DNA of 64,000 nt from Haemaphysalis longicornis. Taxonomy: Eukaryota > Arthropoda > Arachnida > Ixodida > Ixodidae. The DNA lies in NCBI GenBank assembly GCA_013339765.2, contig CM023448.1:194038409-194102408 (forward strand). Direction: 5' to 3'. How positions within the stretch are numbered: the stretch's first letter is position 1; every line of letters starts with the position of its first letter. The translations under genes and the position numbers were made by a program. Shown piece after piece: positions 45,766-56,768 of the stretch. The notes beneath the pieces were generated by a model. It was not told the DNA's origin, did no database searches, and worked only from the letters and a program-made list of their open reading frames with translations.

Positions 45766-48266
45766 ATAGCAACCCCAAAGAACACACGCATAGCTTCAGC
45801 AACTTACTTACGCTGACCAAGCGAACGGCTGCTCACCACCCCTTCTTATACTTAGAGATTTTAACTCCCCGCATACAACCTGGGGTTACTCGCGTACAAC
45901 CAAGAACGGGAGGCTGCTCTGGGAGTTGGTACAGGCGCGAAGGCTCGCAGTAGAATCTGATCCCACTGTCCCCACTCGGATCGGAAACAGTCCCCAAACC
46001 GATACCTCCCCCGACCTGACGCTTTCGCACCGTGTAAAAGAACTGAAATGGCACTGCACTCCTCACACTTTGGGCAGTGACCATTTTATTATTCAGTCCA
46101 CTCTCCAACTTGATACATCACTCGCCCCACGGTTACGGCAGACCCACATCACCGACTGGCCAGCATTCAGGGAGACCTGTCAGGGGCAGGAGCCACCCGA
46201 CGATGATATGTCGGTCCAGAGTTGGCTTAGTCGCTTATAGATATTAAGAAAACCCATGACCTCCCTTTGGACCCGGAAATTCCTTCAGAAACAGTCGACA
46301 CGCGTTTGCAACATCTATGGGAGGCTTACACAAGCCTCCAAACGCGATGGCGCCGACAAAAACACAATCGCCGTCTACGACTTAAACTAGCCCACCCCAA
46401 TAAAACGATTGAGACTTACACTGCCGAATTAGCCCGAGCTCAGTGGGGGCACTTTCGCGACAGCATGAGAGGTAACCTCGGCATGCGTTGTACATGGGCT
46501 ATTTTAACGAACATGCTCGACCCAACCCACTCTAAAACGACTAGCGGAAATCGTCTCACTACAATCATACACAAATGTGACGGAACCAACGAGCAACTTC
46601 TATAAAGACTCCGGGACATATACATTGCGCAGAGTACTCAGGAGACCCCCCCCCCTGCCTACGGGGGCTCTGAAATCTCAGACATGGACCGCGCAATCAC
46701 GGTTTCGGAGGTTCGCGCCGCATTAATCAAGATTCGCCGGGGCTCGGCACCTGGAGAAGACGGCGTTACCAACAAGCTCCTTCGCAACCGGGATGATCAA
46801 TCCATCGAGATCTTAACGCGCTATTACAATCATCACTGGGAAGCCGGTACCATCCCCCCCGAATGGAAGCACGCAAAGGTCTCGCTCATTCATAATGTGT
46901 AGGGAAGGTCCTTGAACATGTCATTCACGCGCGCTTGGTACAGCATCTCACCCACACAGGACAATTCCCCCACACCATGTTCGGCTTTCGGGCCGGACTC
47001 TACACTCAGGACGTTCGCCTCCGACTAAAGCATGATATCATAACTCCCCAGTCTCGTGTAGACTCTGCAGCGATACTCGCCCTCGATTTGCGAAAGGCTT
47101 TCGACCGAGTCTCACGCAAAGCCATTCTGCAAAACCTGACAGCCCTAGCTACGGGGGCTCGTGCTTACAATTACATTCGCGAATTCCTTACCGATCGCAC
47201 AGCAGTCCTTCAGATCAACGACCTACGCTCTGAAATAATACACCTACCCTCAATAAGCACCCCACAGGGCGCTGTCCTGTCGCCACTGTTATTCAATATA
47301 GCGATGATTAATCTCCCCCAGCAGTTGAATAACATACCATCCCTTCATCACAGTCTTTATGCCGACGACATCACCTTGTGGACGACCGGGGGCAGTGATG
47401 GGCACATTGAGGATACCCTTCAACAGGGTGCAGATGTCGTCGCTGCCTACGCTCGTGGCATTGGACTTGAATACTCACCGGAAAAAACGGAGCTACTAAT
47501 CCTTCCTACTAAACGTACCAGCAGAGACACTTCTCCTCCGGACATTACAATGTGAGTTCACGAACAACCCATTCCCCAGGTGCAATGCCTGAAGATCTTA
47601 GGCCTATACATATAGAGCAATTGTGCTAACACCGCGTTCATAGCACGCCTCACTTCCCAGGTCAATCAAACTATCAATCTCATACGTCGCATAGCTACCC
47701 GACATCAGGGACTCAAAGAGGCAGAGCGCCTTCGGCTGATACAGGCTTTCATTATTAGTCGCATCACTTACTCTCCTCCCTACTAGCTCCTTTCCCCACG
47801 GAATTAGCTCAAATTAATTGTCTAATTAGGAAAATGTATAAAACAGCACTGCAGGTACCTCAGAGCACATCCACTGCCCGCCTTGAATCACTTGGGGTCT
47901 TTAACACCACCGAAGAGTTGATTCAGGCGCATCTCTTGAGTCAGCTCACTCGTCTCACAGCCACGCTCTCAGGCAGAATGCTTCTCCGACGGCTGCGCCT
48001 TGACAGCCCATTCCTTATCGACGCACCCATTCCTCTTCCCAGTCACATTCATGAGCTACTAATGGTGAGACCCATACCGCGCAATATGCACCCGACGTTT
48101 CATCGAGCGCGCAGGAAGCACACGGCAAGGACGTTAACCAAGCGGTACCCAGTCACCCCCTCCACTGTCTACGTTGACGCTGCATGATACAGGAGCCGTG
48201 AAGCTTATGCGGTAGCGGTCGTTATGGCCCTGACGCCGCTCCACTTGCTTCCCTTACTCTACACAC
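45766..48266 (+). pseudogene. I-like element, part 2: endonuclease end, RT, RNase H start
   Basis: Continues YSNPKEHTHSFSNLLT, then RDFNSPHTTWGY (GDFN-H motif with Gly to Arg), TSPDLTLS and GSDHF, so this copy keeps the catalytic Asp-His pair. RT follows: SAPGEDGVTNKLL, a gap of about 25 residues near 46900, FGFRAGLYTQDVRLRL, ILALDLRKAFDRVS, SISTPQGAVLSPLLFNIAM, YADD at 47358-47369, and thumb GLKEAERLRLIQAFIISRIT. RNase H begins VYVDAA with a stop in place of Glu. Stops at 46603 and 46900 and several frameshifts make it dead. Confidence 0.8.
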
Positions 48267-48640
48267 TGTTGCGACCGGGCGGGGGCACCCGATCCGAGCT
48301 CCGTGGCCTCCGACATACGAGTGGTAGCGTGTATGATGCGAGCGGCCAGCCGCTGTTGCAGCCGTGAAGAAGTCCAGAAGCCGTAGGCTAACGTAACTGT
48401 TACTTCATAGCGAGAGGTGAGCCGAAGCCAAAGAACAATGCCCCGACGGGCGAGGTTACAATACAGGACTCGAGCAGAGCGAACAACATCGATTCGCTGC
48501 TCTAACAAGAATGGTTTACAACGCTTGGGCAGCTCTATTTATACCCAAGAGCGACAACGGTCAAACGAAACAAGTGGGAACAAGCACAACACTCTTTCCA
48601 GAGTTCGTAAGCCGTTCATAGCCTCGGCACGTTGAGTCCG
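48267..48640 (-). mobile_element. LTR fragment, copy 1 (minus)
   Basis: Begins TGTTGCGACCGGGCGGGGGC at 48267 inside the RNase H frame of the I-like element and matches copies 2 and 3 until GTTGAGTCCG at 48640. It holds the inverted TATAAATAG promoter word. It represents roughly the 3' 60% of the LTR. Confidence 0.75.
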
Positions 48641-49097
48641 GACCTGGACTTTCTCAATTTCAGTTGTTTTCCTGGAACAGTTCGCCCTTTAATGATGCAA
48701 TTTTTTAGTGTGGGACATTTCCAATCAAGCGAAATGTCACCTTCGGGTTTGTCACTTGTCTAAAGTACTGCTGGGCAAAATATAACTAGAGTAGTTAGTT
48801 ATTCGCGTACTTTTCGTCAACTAAAAGCTGTAGAGCTTCAGTGTGGATTTGTCTTCGCACTTGCCGGCGATGCGGTTGTGTCTTCCTGTGTTGTTCTGTT
48901 GCTTGCCTGACCAAGCCAGAGACGTTCTTGGGGAGCCACTACTCGTCCAGTGACCCGCCCGGTGAAGCTCCAGCACGGGGTCGTACAGCCCAGGCCTGGA
49001 GTCGAGCGTCTGCCGAACACTTCACTTCGACAGTATCCCTCCGGACAACGGTTGTAGACCCTTATCCATCGGGATCTCGGACCCCCGGCGGAGAAGC
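48641..49097 (+). other. Putative internal end of an LTR retrotransposon
   Basis: No recognisable domain. Its right end has a purine-rich GGCGGAGAAG (49087-49096) immediately before the LTR start TGTTACG, the position of a polypurine tract. This suggests at least the last 260 bp are the 3' internal end of the element. Confidence 0.5.
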
Positions 49098-49733
49098 TGT
49101 TACGAATCGGCCAGCGCCGCAGTACTTCCCCGCATCACTCCTCGGCTGTGCGGCGAAGCCACTCGTGCTCCTTCGAAAACAGGCGCAATCATGTCGGCAA
49201 CAAGTTGCGACAAAGCCTCGTCAGACGCTTCGCTCTCTGCGCATTCGGCGGCTGCCTGCGGCGGCTGAACTTCGGCGGCTGCCTGCACGGCTCGTCTCCA
49301 CGCTCTTCAAGGACACAGAGGCAGGCCCCGGTGATCGCAACGGAGTCCTCCTCTCTCCCCTCTCTCGGACTCAACGTGCCCGAGGCTATGAACAGCTTAC
49401 GAACTCTGGAAAGAGTGTAGTGCGTGTTCCCACGTGTTGCGTTTGACCGTTATCGCTTTGGGTATAAATAGAGCTGCCCAAGCGTTGTAAACCATTCCTG
49501 TTAGAGCAGCGAATCGATGTTGTCGCTCTGCTCGAGTCCTGTATTGTAACCTCGCCCGTCGGGGCATTGTTCTTTGGCTTCGGCTCACCTCTCGCTATGA
49601 AGTAAACAGTTACGTTACCTACGGCTTCTGGACTTCTTCACGGCTGCAACAGCGGCTGGCCGCTCGCATCATACACGCTACCACTCGTATGTCGGAGGCC
49701 ACGGAGCTCGGATCGGGTGCCCCCGCCCGGTCG
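49098..49733 (+). mobile_element. LTR, copy 2 (plus), nearly complete
   Basis: Starts TGTTACGAATCGGCCAGCGC and ends CCCCCGCCCGGTCG, lacking the last few bases seen in copy 1 (GTCGCAACA). A core promoter GGGTATAAATAGAGC is at about 49458-49472. Length about 636 bp. No AATAAA seen. It joins copy 3 head-on at 49733. LTR retrotransposon family not assignable without internal genes. Confidence 0.75.
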
Positions 49734-50240
49734 TGAAGAAGTCCAGAAGCCGTAGGCTAACGTAACTGTTTACTTCATAGCGAGAGGTGAGCCGAAGCCA
49801 AAGAACAATGCCCCGACGGCGAGGTTACAATACAGGACTCGAACAGAGCGACAACATCGATTCGCTGCTCTAACAGGAATGGTTTACAACGCTTGGGCAG
49901 CTCTATTTATACCCAAAGCGACAACGGTCAAACGAAACAAGTGGACAAGCACAACACTCTTTCCAGAGTTCGTAAGCCGTTCATAGCCTCGGGCACGTTG
50001 AGTCCGAGAGAGGGGAGAGAGGAGGACTCCGTTGCGATCGACAGGGCCTCTGTGTCCTTGAAGAGCGTGGAGACGAGCCACGCAGGCAGCCGCCGAAGTT
50101 CAGCCGCCGGCAGCCGCCGAATGCGCAGAGAGCGAACTTGTTGCCGACATGATTGCCCCTGTTTTCGAAGGCGCACGAGTGGCTTCGCCGCACAGCCGAG
50201 GAGTGATGCGGGGAAGTACTGCGGCGCTGGCCCATTCGTA
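49734..50240 (-). mobile_element. LTR, copy 3 (minus), 5'-complete
   Basis: Reverse complement of copy 2 from GTGAAGAAGTCCAGAAGCCG to CCATTCGTA at 50240, lacking about 100 bp of the LTR end at the junction with copy 2. The word CTACAC occurs both just outside copy 1 (48260-48265) and just outside copy 3 (50241-50246), a possible target duplication for the whole cluster. Confidence 0.75.
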
Positions 50241-50812
50241 CTACACTCACTCCCCGGCGACCGCGGAAGAGGCGGCAGTAGCCCTAGCCTTCACCATCAG
50301 GCCGCCCCCCTCCATCGTAATCTCCGATTCCAAAACGGCCGTTCAAATTTTCGCCAAAGGAATGATCTCGCCTTTGGCCCACAAAATCCTTCTTTAAAAT
50401 TCTCCCACCACCCCAGTCGAGCTGGTATGGACTCCGGCCCATACGGGCTTCGGGGAAGGAATGAAGGAAGGAAGGAAGAAAACTTTATTAAGAAAGGATG
50501 TCTATATCCGAAGGACTCCCCTGCCGAAAGGACTCCCCTTCACCTTATCTACCCTTCTTTGTACCCCACCCCTTTGTGCCCCGACTGCGGGTCCCTCGAT
50601 ACCCAAGACCACTGCATGTGGCAGTGCCCCCAAAACCCATTCCCCCCTTTCACGGACGGAGAGCAATGGGCGAAGGCGTTGTGCAGCTCGGACCGTGAGG
50701 TCCAGGCTAAGGTCATTCAGCGAGCTGCAATGGTCACCGGCCGGTTACCCCCGCCGGTCAACCGCCACCCAGAATAGCCCCATGGGGCTCAAATAAAGTT
50801 TTTTCTCTCTCT
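50241..50812 (+). pseudogene. I-like element, part 3: RNase H end, Cys motif, 3' end
   Basis: The RNase H frame resumes YTHSPATAEEAAVALAF (Glu), IVISDSKTAVQ (Asp) and VWTPAHTG (His intact). A GGAA repeat interrupts the following region. The Cys motif CPDCGSLDTQDHCMWQC is intact, TAG is at 50775-50777, and the 3' end is AATAAAG followed by T and CT runs to about 50812. This copy retains all RNase H catalytic residues seen, but is split by the LTR cluster. Confidence 0.8.
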
Positions 50813-50898
50813 AGCCGCGAACGGCATTGGCTCCGGTTGCGCTGAGCGGGCCCCCGGTACTGGAACGGACCGTAGAAAACGGTCAGCTAAAACTCTCT
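50813..50898 (-). mobile_element. MITE (AAT type), right half
   Basis: GCCGCGAACGGCATTGGCTC to AGCTAAAACTCTCT matches the reverse complement of the left half of 33442-33610 and is followed by AAT at 50899-50901. Together with 42430-42609 it forms one MITE split by the I-like insertion, with about 26 bp lost at the junction. Confidence 0.8.
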
Positions 50899-50904
50899 AA
50901 TGTT

Positions 50905-52096
50905 GTGTGTTTTCTCGCATACAGGGAAAAGAGCTGCTGGAGCACAACATTCATAACAAGGTAAATTTATTATATGACAACATTATTGAATATGATTAGG
51001 AGAACTTCGAGACAACACGAAAGCCTTTCATGCCATGTCAGTCAGTCGACCTTCGAAGCCCTTGAGCGAAAGCCGGCAGTCAACCCTCGTCTCAGAAAAA
51101 AGCCCCTGTACGCCTCCAAGGAGTTAACCGTTGTTAGTGCAAAGAAAATCATGACTGGGCATTATTGGATGAAACTGCGAATATAGGAAGATGACAAGGC
51201 GAAGTAATTCTGAAAATGCAACAACAGGGGAAAAAAGTGAATTAGAAAGACACACCGAAATAACAGGAATAAATGCGAACTATAATGAATCAAAGTAAAT
51301 TGACGACAGTGCAATAAGTAAGACAAGGGTGAATAGAGGTGAAAGGAAGTTCAGTTGATCCATCTTAATTCCCTTTATAATCCTGTTGATTTGGTCTGAT
51401 TCATTTTAATTTACTTTGATATAAATTAATTTATTGATTGTGTGACTGCCTTGATTCACATCTACATCAAATTAATTCCCTTTCATTCCGCTTGATTCGC
51501 ATTGATTTCTCACCGTTTGCTTTGTCTTCTTGCGCAGTTTACTTTGATTTATTTTAATTCACTTTGATTCCGTTGATTCGCTTTTATCCCATTATTTACT
51601 TTGCGTAACTTCCGTCTTAATTTGTTTAGTTTCATCTTAATAAAAGTGTGAATTCTGCAAGTTAACTTTCATTCATCTTTATTCACCTTCATCTTACTTA
51701 TTTCCCTGTCATTCCTTCAATTTACTTTGATTCATTATAGTTCGCATTTGGTGTCTTTCCAATTCCCTTTTTATCTGCTTTTTCCCTTTCAGAATTACTT
51801 CGCCTTGTCATCCTACTATATTCGCGGTTTCATCCACTCATGCCAAGTCATGCTTTTGTTCGTTCGAACAGCCGTTAACTCCGCGGAGGCGTCGAGGGGC
51901 TCTTCAGTACGACTGGGGTTGACTGCCGGCTTTCGCTCAAGCACTTTGAAGGTTGACTGAATGGCAGGCATGAAAGGCCTTCGTGTTGCCTTAAAGTTTT
52001 CGTAATCATATTCAATAATGTTGTCGTATAATAAGTTCACTTGATTATCAGTGCTGTGCTCCAGCGGACCTTTTTCCTGTATGCGAGAAAATGCAC
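50905..52096. mobile_element. Fold-back element with about 390-bp arms
   Basis: The left arm (50905-51295) and right arm (51725-52096) are diverged reverse complements over their full length: a TTTTCTCGCATACAGG end, a GCTGGAGCACA block, a TGACAACATTATTGAATATG block, a GAAAGCCGGCAGTCAACC block and a CGAACTATAATGAATCAAAG inner end. The 430-bp AT-rich core has degenerate TTCATTTTAATTTACTTTGA-like units. No protein-coding signal; class unknown. Confidence 0.8.
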
Positions 52097-52405
52097 GTTA
52101 TAGGGAACAATCCTCCGCTCACGCTCTGTTCAGTGTGTTCATTGACCTCAAAGCAAGGCCATTTGGACGATAACAGCAGCTCTAGGCAATCCGATCGTCA
52201 GCGCCGGCGACTGGCTACCAACCCCGGCGCAGAAATTCGCAGCAGTTTGATTACACGCAGCAGTTTGATAGAGAGATGACGCGGCAGTTTTTTCCCAAGC
52301 AGAGACGCAGCAGTCCAGCCCACGCACTGCGTGCGCCTCGCGGCCGGTGCGGCCGCTCCTGGCGGTGCCAGCATCCTCTGTAGCAGCGGCGGCCAAAAAC
52401 ACAAA
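52097..52405 (-). repeat. Dispersed repeat X, copy 2
   Basis: Reverse complement of 42060-42425 with perhaps 80% identity by eye, starting at the GGAACAATCCTCCGCTCACG end and running to the GCATCCTCTGTAGCAGCGGC end. Confidence 0.7.
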
Positions 52406-53390
52406 CGAAGACAACCTGGTCGTGTCAGGATGGTGTCAGGGTGGCAGCGCGCGCGCAGATGCAAGCTATCTCGAACCGGGTGTCACCGATAGGCGTCGTC
52501 CGTGCAGTCTGTACATCGAAACATAGAGATAATATACTGACGCATCGAAATATACATGCGGTGTCCCAACGGCCGATACTATTCCTTTCATTGTGGGTAG
52601 ACATGGCCGCAAAAATTAAAAAAAAAAAATGCTTTAAAACAGCAGCACAAGCAACGAACGGCCGACAGTTACGCAATAAAAGAACAACGCTACACATCTG
52701 GAAGTAGCGACCCCAATCGACGAGCCGGGTCTACACATTTATTGAAATCACGGCCAAACATCTGAAAACGAATGTAAGTGCAGTTTGTCAAGAAAAATGT
52801 TTTCGATTGCATGAACACCTACAAGGACGCATGCAGTTTCACGGACATCAAGCAGTTTTTTTTTTTTTTATCACCTGTGAAGCGATCTGCACGAATGTCA
52901 CAGGAAGCAATTCGAGAAGTTATAGCTGCCGCGGCGCGCGCCACCGCGTACTATGTCGAGCGATAAAAATACAACCAAGTGCTTTTAAATAAGTCACTCG
53001 GTCATCCACTCGGTCAAGGTGGTTGTCCAGCCAGCTGCGTGTTTTAGGGGCATTAATACGGTGCTTCTCTGGCGATTGGGCGATTGTGTGCATACAACTT
53101 TCGTAGTCTGCGGTCAAGTCGTTATCGAACCACAGCCTGTCGCACACGTTGAACATCGAGCCGAAATGACTCGAGAAAGTCTCCTTGGAACCTGGCGTAC
53201 GCACCCTTGAATTCTTCCAAGTTGGCTCCTTAGTGCCGAAGGCGCTTTGCAGCAATCCCTGACTCGCGCTATGCGTCGTCGGGTCTTGCTTGTGTTCACT
53301 AGGCTGTCCTTTTTTTTGTTCTCCCTTTTACGCGTGTGTTTCTTTAGCACTGTAGAAGTGCAGCTTGCTGGGCCAGTTGGCACATATCGA
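52406..53390. other. No gene seen; element remnant shared with 43.7-44.1 kb
   Basis: A segment near 52715-52985 resembles parts of 43735-44110 (an ACATTTATTGAAA word, a CTATGTCGAGCGATAAA word), suggesting a shared minus-strand element with its AATAAA on the left. Nothing else recognisable. Confidence 0.4.
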
Positions 53391-53394
53391 CGGG

Positions 53395-53476
53395 ACGGAA
53401 ACCAGCGAAAAAGGACGCAAAACACGAGGAGAGACGTCTCTCCTCGTGTTTTGCGTCCTTTTTCGCTGGTTTCCGT
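53395..53476. repeat. Perfect 82-bp palindrome
   Basis: Two 41-nt arms meet with no spacer at 53435/53436 (centre GAGAGAC/GTCTCTC). I found no mismatch between CGGAAACCAGCG on the left edge and the centre. The word GTTTCTTTAGCAC occurs on both sides (53337-53349 and 53478-53490). Confidence 0.95.
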
Positions 53477-53490
53477 TCCGTTTCTTTAGC

Positions 53491-54269
53491 ACCCTCTCAC
53501 TCTTTGTCTCCCCTCTTCACCTGCCTCTTATCCCCTTCCCCCACCCCCACACCAGCAGGCGTTCCGGTGTCCACCCGTAGGCGTGACAAATCCAGCCTGC
53601 TGGTGGACTTTCCTTTGAAATATCTTACCAACAAATTCACTCATTCATTGCGGGCACGCTTGTTGGATACCGCATTATCGGCACGCCGTCGACGGATTAC
53701 GCTAGAGTGAGTGTTATCGGGCCCATTTCGCATCGCATTTTTCCTTACGAATTTGCTTCCCTGTGCAACATGCAGTGCGAGAAAGCCAGCTTACACAGCC
53801 CAAGCTTACACTCTAAAAAATCGCAGCCAGCTTCTCACATTCTCTGGTGCGATGTCCACACAGACTGCAACTTTTTATATCGGGTTGTTCTTCCTCGGTG
53901 GTCTATTTATTTTCTTTCTTCGGATCCACTCCCGTCTGTCTTAAATCGTCCGTCAGGGGGAAGCCCATCCGTGCCTTGGTAACAAAGACGTGGCCTGCCC
54001 TGGTGAACGTGTCCGGCAGCGGTCTTTCTAGTACGGGTATGCTGGCAAGCAGCTGCTTCTTACGCTCCTGATTTCTCTGTCGGCGGTAGTCAGTGGGGAC
54101 AGCGTGACTAAAGGTGGTATACCGGAGCACCGGCTGTAATTTCTGTTGACCTCGGTGGCTCGGGCGTGTGCCTTTTCGTTGCCCCTACCTCCCTGGTGTA
54201 CCGGTGCCCCTTCAAATGGAAATTGAGTGTGGGGGATATTTTACAACTGCTGCATCAATTCCAAAATGT
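53491..54269. other. No gene supported
   Basis: A minus-strand frame of 75 codons (54130-53903; HAVPTDYRRQRNQERKKQLL) has a normal-looking composition but no recognisable domain or splice signals. It could be part of the retroelement that follows. Confidence 0.35.
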
Positions 54270-54690
54270 TGAGAACCATTGGACTCCCTGGTGGATGACA
54301 TCCCCATCTGAACCGAGGCTGAGGACTACGCGACCACCAAGAAAGCAGTTATCGACATTCAGGGCCCATTACTTGCCCTGGAACAAACATTTCAGTTCAC
54401 TAGGATGCAGCTATCTTCTGAGAAGACACAACTTCTCCTCCTAAGGGGTTCTCAGGAAGACCGCGGCAAGGTGACGCTGTTCGTGTACAGACAAGGGGTC
54501 CAGGAGCCTAAAGTTGGCTGGATACGTCTCCTCGGAATACCGATCAATCACAATGGCAATGTAAACACATGGATCCTACATCTTCAAGAGAATTTGGCGT
54601 CCACCTAAGAGGTCGTACGTCGTATCGGCAACAAATTTGGTGGCGCAAGCGCAAAGGTCGTAAAATTATTCGACCGCGTGGTCTGACGTC
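54270..54690 (+). pseudogene. Third-type non-LTR retrotransposon RT fragment
   Basis: A degraded RT box VDDIPI with a stop after it is followed by TEAEDYATTKKAVIDI, FQFTRMQLSSEKTQLLLL and WIRLLGIPINHNG, then VRRIGNKFGGASAKV. This is the segment after YADD and the thumb of a non-LTR RT, but differs from both other families here. Possibly R1- or CR1-like. Confidence 0.6.
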
Positions 54691-54699
54691 GTGAATGAC

Positions 54700-55480
54700 G
54701 TACGGATACCCGTGTTACCACCTAAAGATGAAACATGAAGATTGGAAACGCTCCACATACAATTTTTTTAGCAATAACAGGTCAACCACGGCGCACCGAA
54801 ATCGAGCTGCTATAACCAGCAGGAGCAGATGCCCTCCACAAAAGATTTAATAACCGGACCAGGAAGGCTCGTAAAGACCGACGCGAGCGGCTCACTCTGC
54901 AGGGACATCGTCTCGCCTGATACGACACTGCACTAACGATAGACCCGACTGAAGCGGAGACCATGCGTTCCCCGTGGGAGGACAGGGTCCTGGTCGGAAC
55001 GCGACCTAAAAGTAGCAGAACAGACCGCAGGTCTCGACACAGGCGGTTACAAGTGGCGGAAGTGACGAAGCAACCACGGTCGGCGGGTGAGTACGGGGTA
55101 TTTACCAACGGCGTAAAGTTGGATCAACCATATCAACGCCCTAATAAGTTCGGTGCACCAGATCAACACGTTAATTAACAGCCACGGCTGTTTCAACTAA
55201 CACGGACACGACGACGCTTGAATTGAAGTCTATGGAGGATGCCTTGAGAAGACGTTCAACCTGTACGAAGCGTGGAAGAGGCAAAAGGTTTGGAGCTGAA
55301 ATATAGAAAGGGGTCAAGGTGATTACGTCATCTCATTCCAAAAATCCGCGGGCTTACTCCGCCGCTCGGGTCAGATTGACCAGGCTGGTAAGCCCGCTCC
55401 GCGACTGCTCTGGGAAAGGTGAGGATAGAGGGTTTGAGTGAGGAAGGGGGCGGGCAACAGTTCTGTACAATGTGATACGT
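54700..55480. other. No gene seen
   Basis: May contain further decayed 3' sequence of the preceding fragment. No domain readable. Confidence 0.35.
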
Positions 55481-55484
55481 AGAC

Positions 55485-55690
55485 CTTATCACACGCATGG
55501 GACAATATTTTTAGGGGAAAGCCTTTATGTGCACCATTTAAAAAAAAAAACATTGTTGTCCGTCAAGAAAATGGACGCCGCCGTACAGAGAAAATTAATA
55601 AAAAGCGCATGTGTTATCCGATAAGATTTCACAACCGGGTCTCTAAAGCAGCAGCCCGGTGCTCTACCACTGTTCTTTTTTTTTTCGGAC
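55485..55690 (-). repeat. tRNA-related SINE B, copy 1
   Basis: Minus-strand tRNA-like head (AACAGTGGTAGAGCACCGGG, then a CCCGGTT) with a body that contains ATGGACGCCGCCG (plus strand) and a GGGGAAAGCCT word. The same arrangement occurs at 60440-60690. Confidence 0.6.
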
Positions 55691-55809
55691 GTTGCCAGCA
55701 TTAGAACAAAAGCTCAAAGACCCTCTTTTGAAAAAAAAAAAAAAGATGGTTAAAACGCGAAAATTTCTTCCATCAACCTGAAGTGAAAGTCTCCAAAAAT
55801 CCAAACTGC

Positions 55810-56075
55810 TTCGGCAGTGTCGGAGTGGCGCAATCGAATAAACGTCGGCTTCATATCGCGGGGGACCTAACTTCTATTCCGACTACGGCGGGAAGCGTTT
55901 CCGACTATGGCGGGGAGCACATCAAGCGAGGCGCTTGATGTGCCTTCGCTTATCAGCATTATCATTAATGTTTCGTGAAACGCGTTGCGTGAAGTCAGCT
56001 TTCGTGCAGTGCGTTTAACTCCGGACTAACGACGCCGTCAGTGAGGCATAGAAAGCCTTGCTTGGAAAAGTTGTT
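55810..56075 (+). repeat. Dispersed SINE-like repeat, copy 2
   Basis: A degenerate tRNA-like head (GTCGGAGTGGCGCAATCG) precedes the body shared with 1145-1290 (TCGCTTATCAGCATTATCAT, GTGCAGTGCGTTTAACTCCG, AGTGAGGCATAGAAAGCC). Confidence 0.55.
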
Positions 56076-56579
56076 CCTTTCTACGCTACCAATAACACTT
56101 GGGGTATTCGCCAGGTCTCCGGGAGCTTTGAGGGGCTAATGTGCTCACTTCACAAAATTCACAAAAACACGAATTGGAAACGTAGAAGTTGTAGAATAGT
56201 GCGTGCCGTTTGACACTAGAACGGGATGGCACGTAAGTACAACAGGTGCCCACTAGCCACGCAGAACCCTGATCCCAGGGAAGCTGTGGCGTGTGCCAGT
56301 CTGTTTGCTGACGTAACTCGCGCCGTAAGACGAATAAAGGAAAGCAAAGAAGGAAACGCAGATAGGTTGTTGCAGGAAAGAGGTCAGTTGAAGTAATTTG
56401 CGCCAAAGGACAAAAAAACTAAAGCGAAGAAAAATACGCAAATACGACGCAGCGGTATAAAAGTTGTTTATAGTATCTCCATATTTTAGGCTTCAAAGCA
56501 CGTAAGCGGAGTTTAGCGGCCTGAGGATTTTTATGCCGGAATTCCCACGTTCTATTGCGGCTCTGACGCAATTGTATCC

Positions 56580-56666
56580 ACTTTCACGCACGCACACACG
56601 CACGCGCACGCACGCACGCACGCACGCATGCACACGCGCACACATGCACGCACACGCGCACGCACA
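56580..56666 (+). repeat. (CACG)n microsatellite
   Basis: CACGCACACACGCACGCGCA-type run of about 85 bp located at the 3' end (minus strand) of the retrotransposon tail that follows. Confidence 0.9.
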
Positions 56667-56765
56667 GGGAGACAGAGATAATAATCTTTTATTTGGGGCA
56701 AACGCTGATCTTGGGGTCCCCGCCAGGTTAGTGGCCTCCTTGTTGAGGTAGCCCTGGGCCTCACT
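56667..56765 (-). mobile_element. Truncated retrotransposon 3' end
   Basis: Minus-strand reading gives a C-terminal peptide-like stretch HPSEAQGYLNKEATNLAG, then CCCAAATAAAAG and the CACG microsatellite, the pattern of a non-LTR 3' terminus. Family uncertain. Confidence 0.5.
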
Positions 56766-56768
56766 GGG

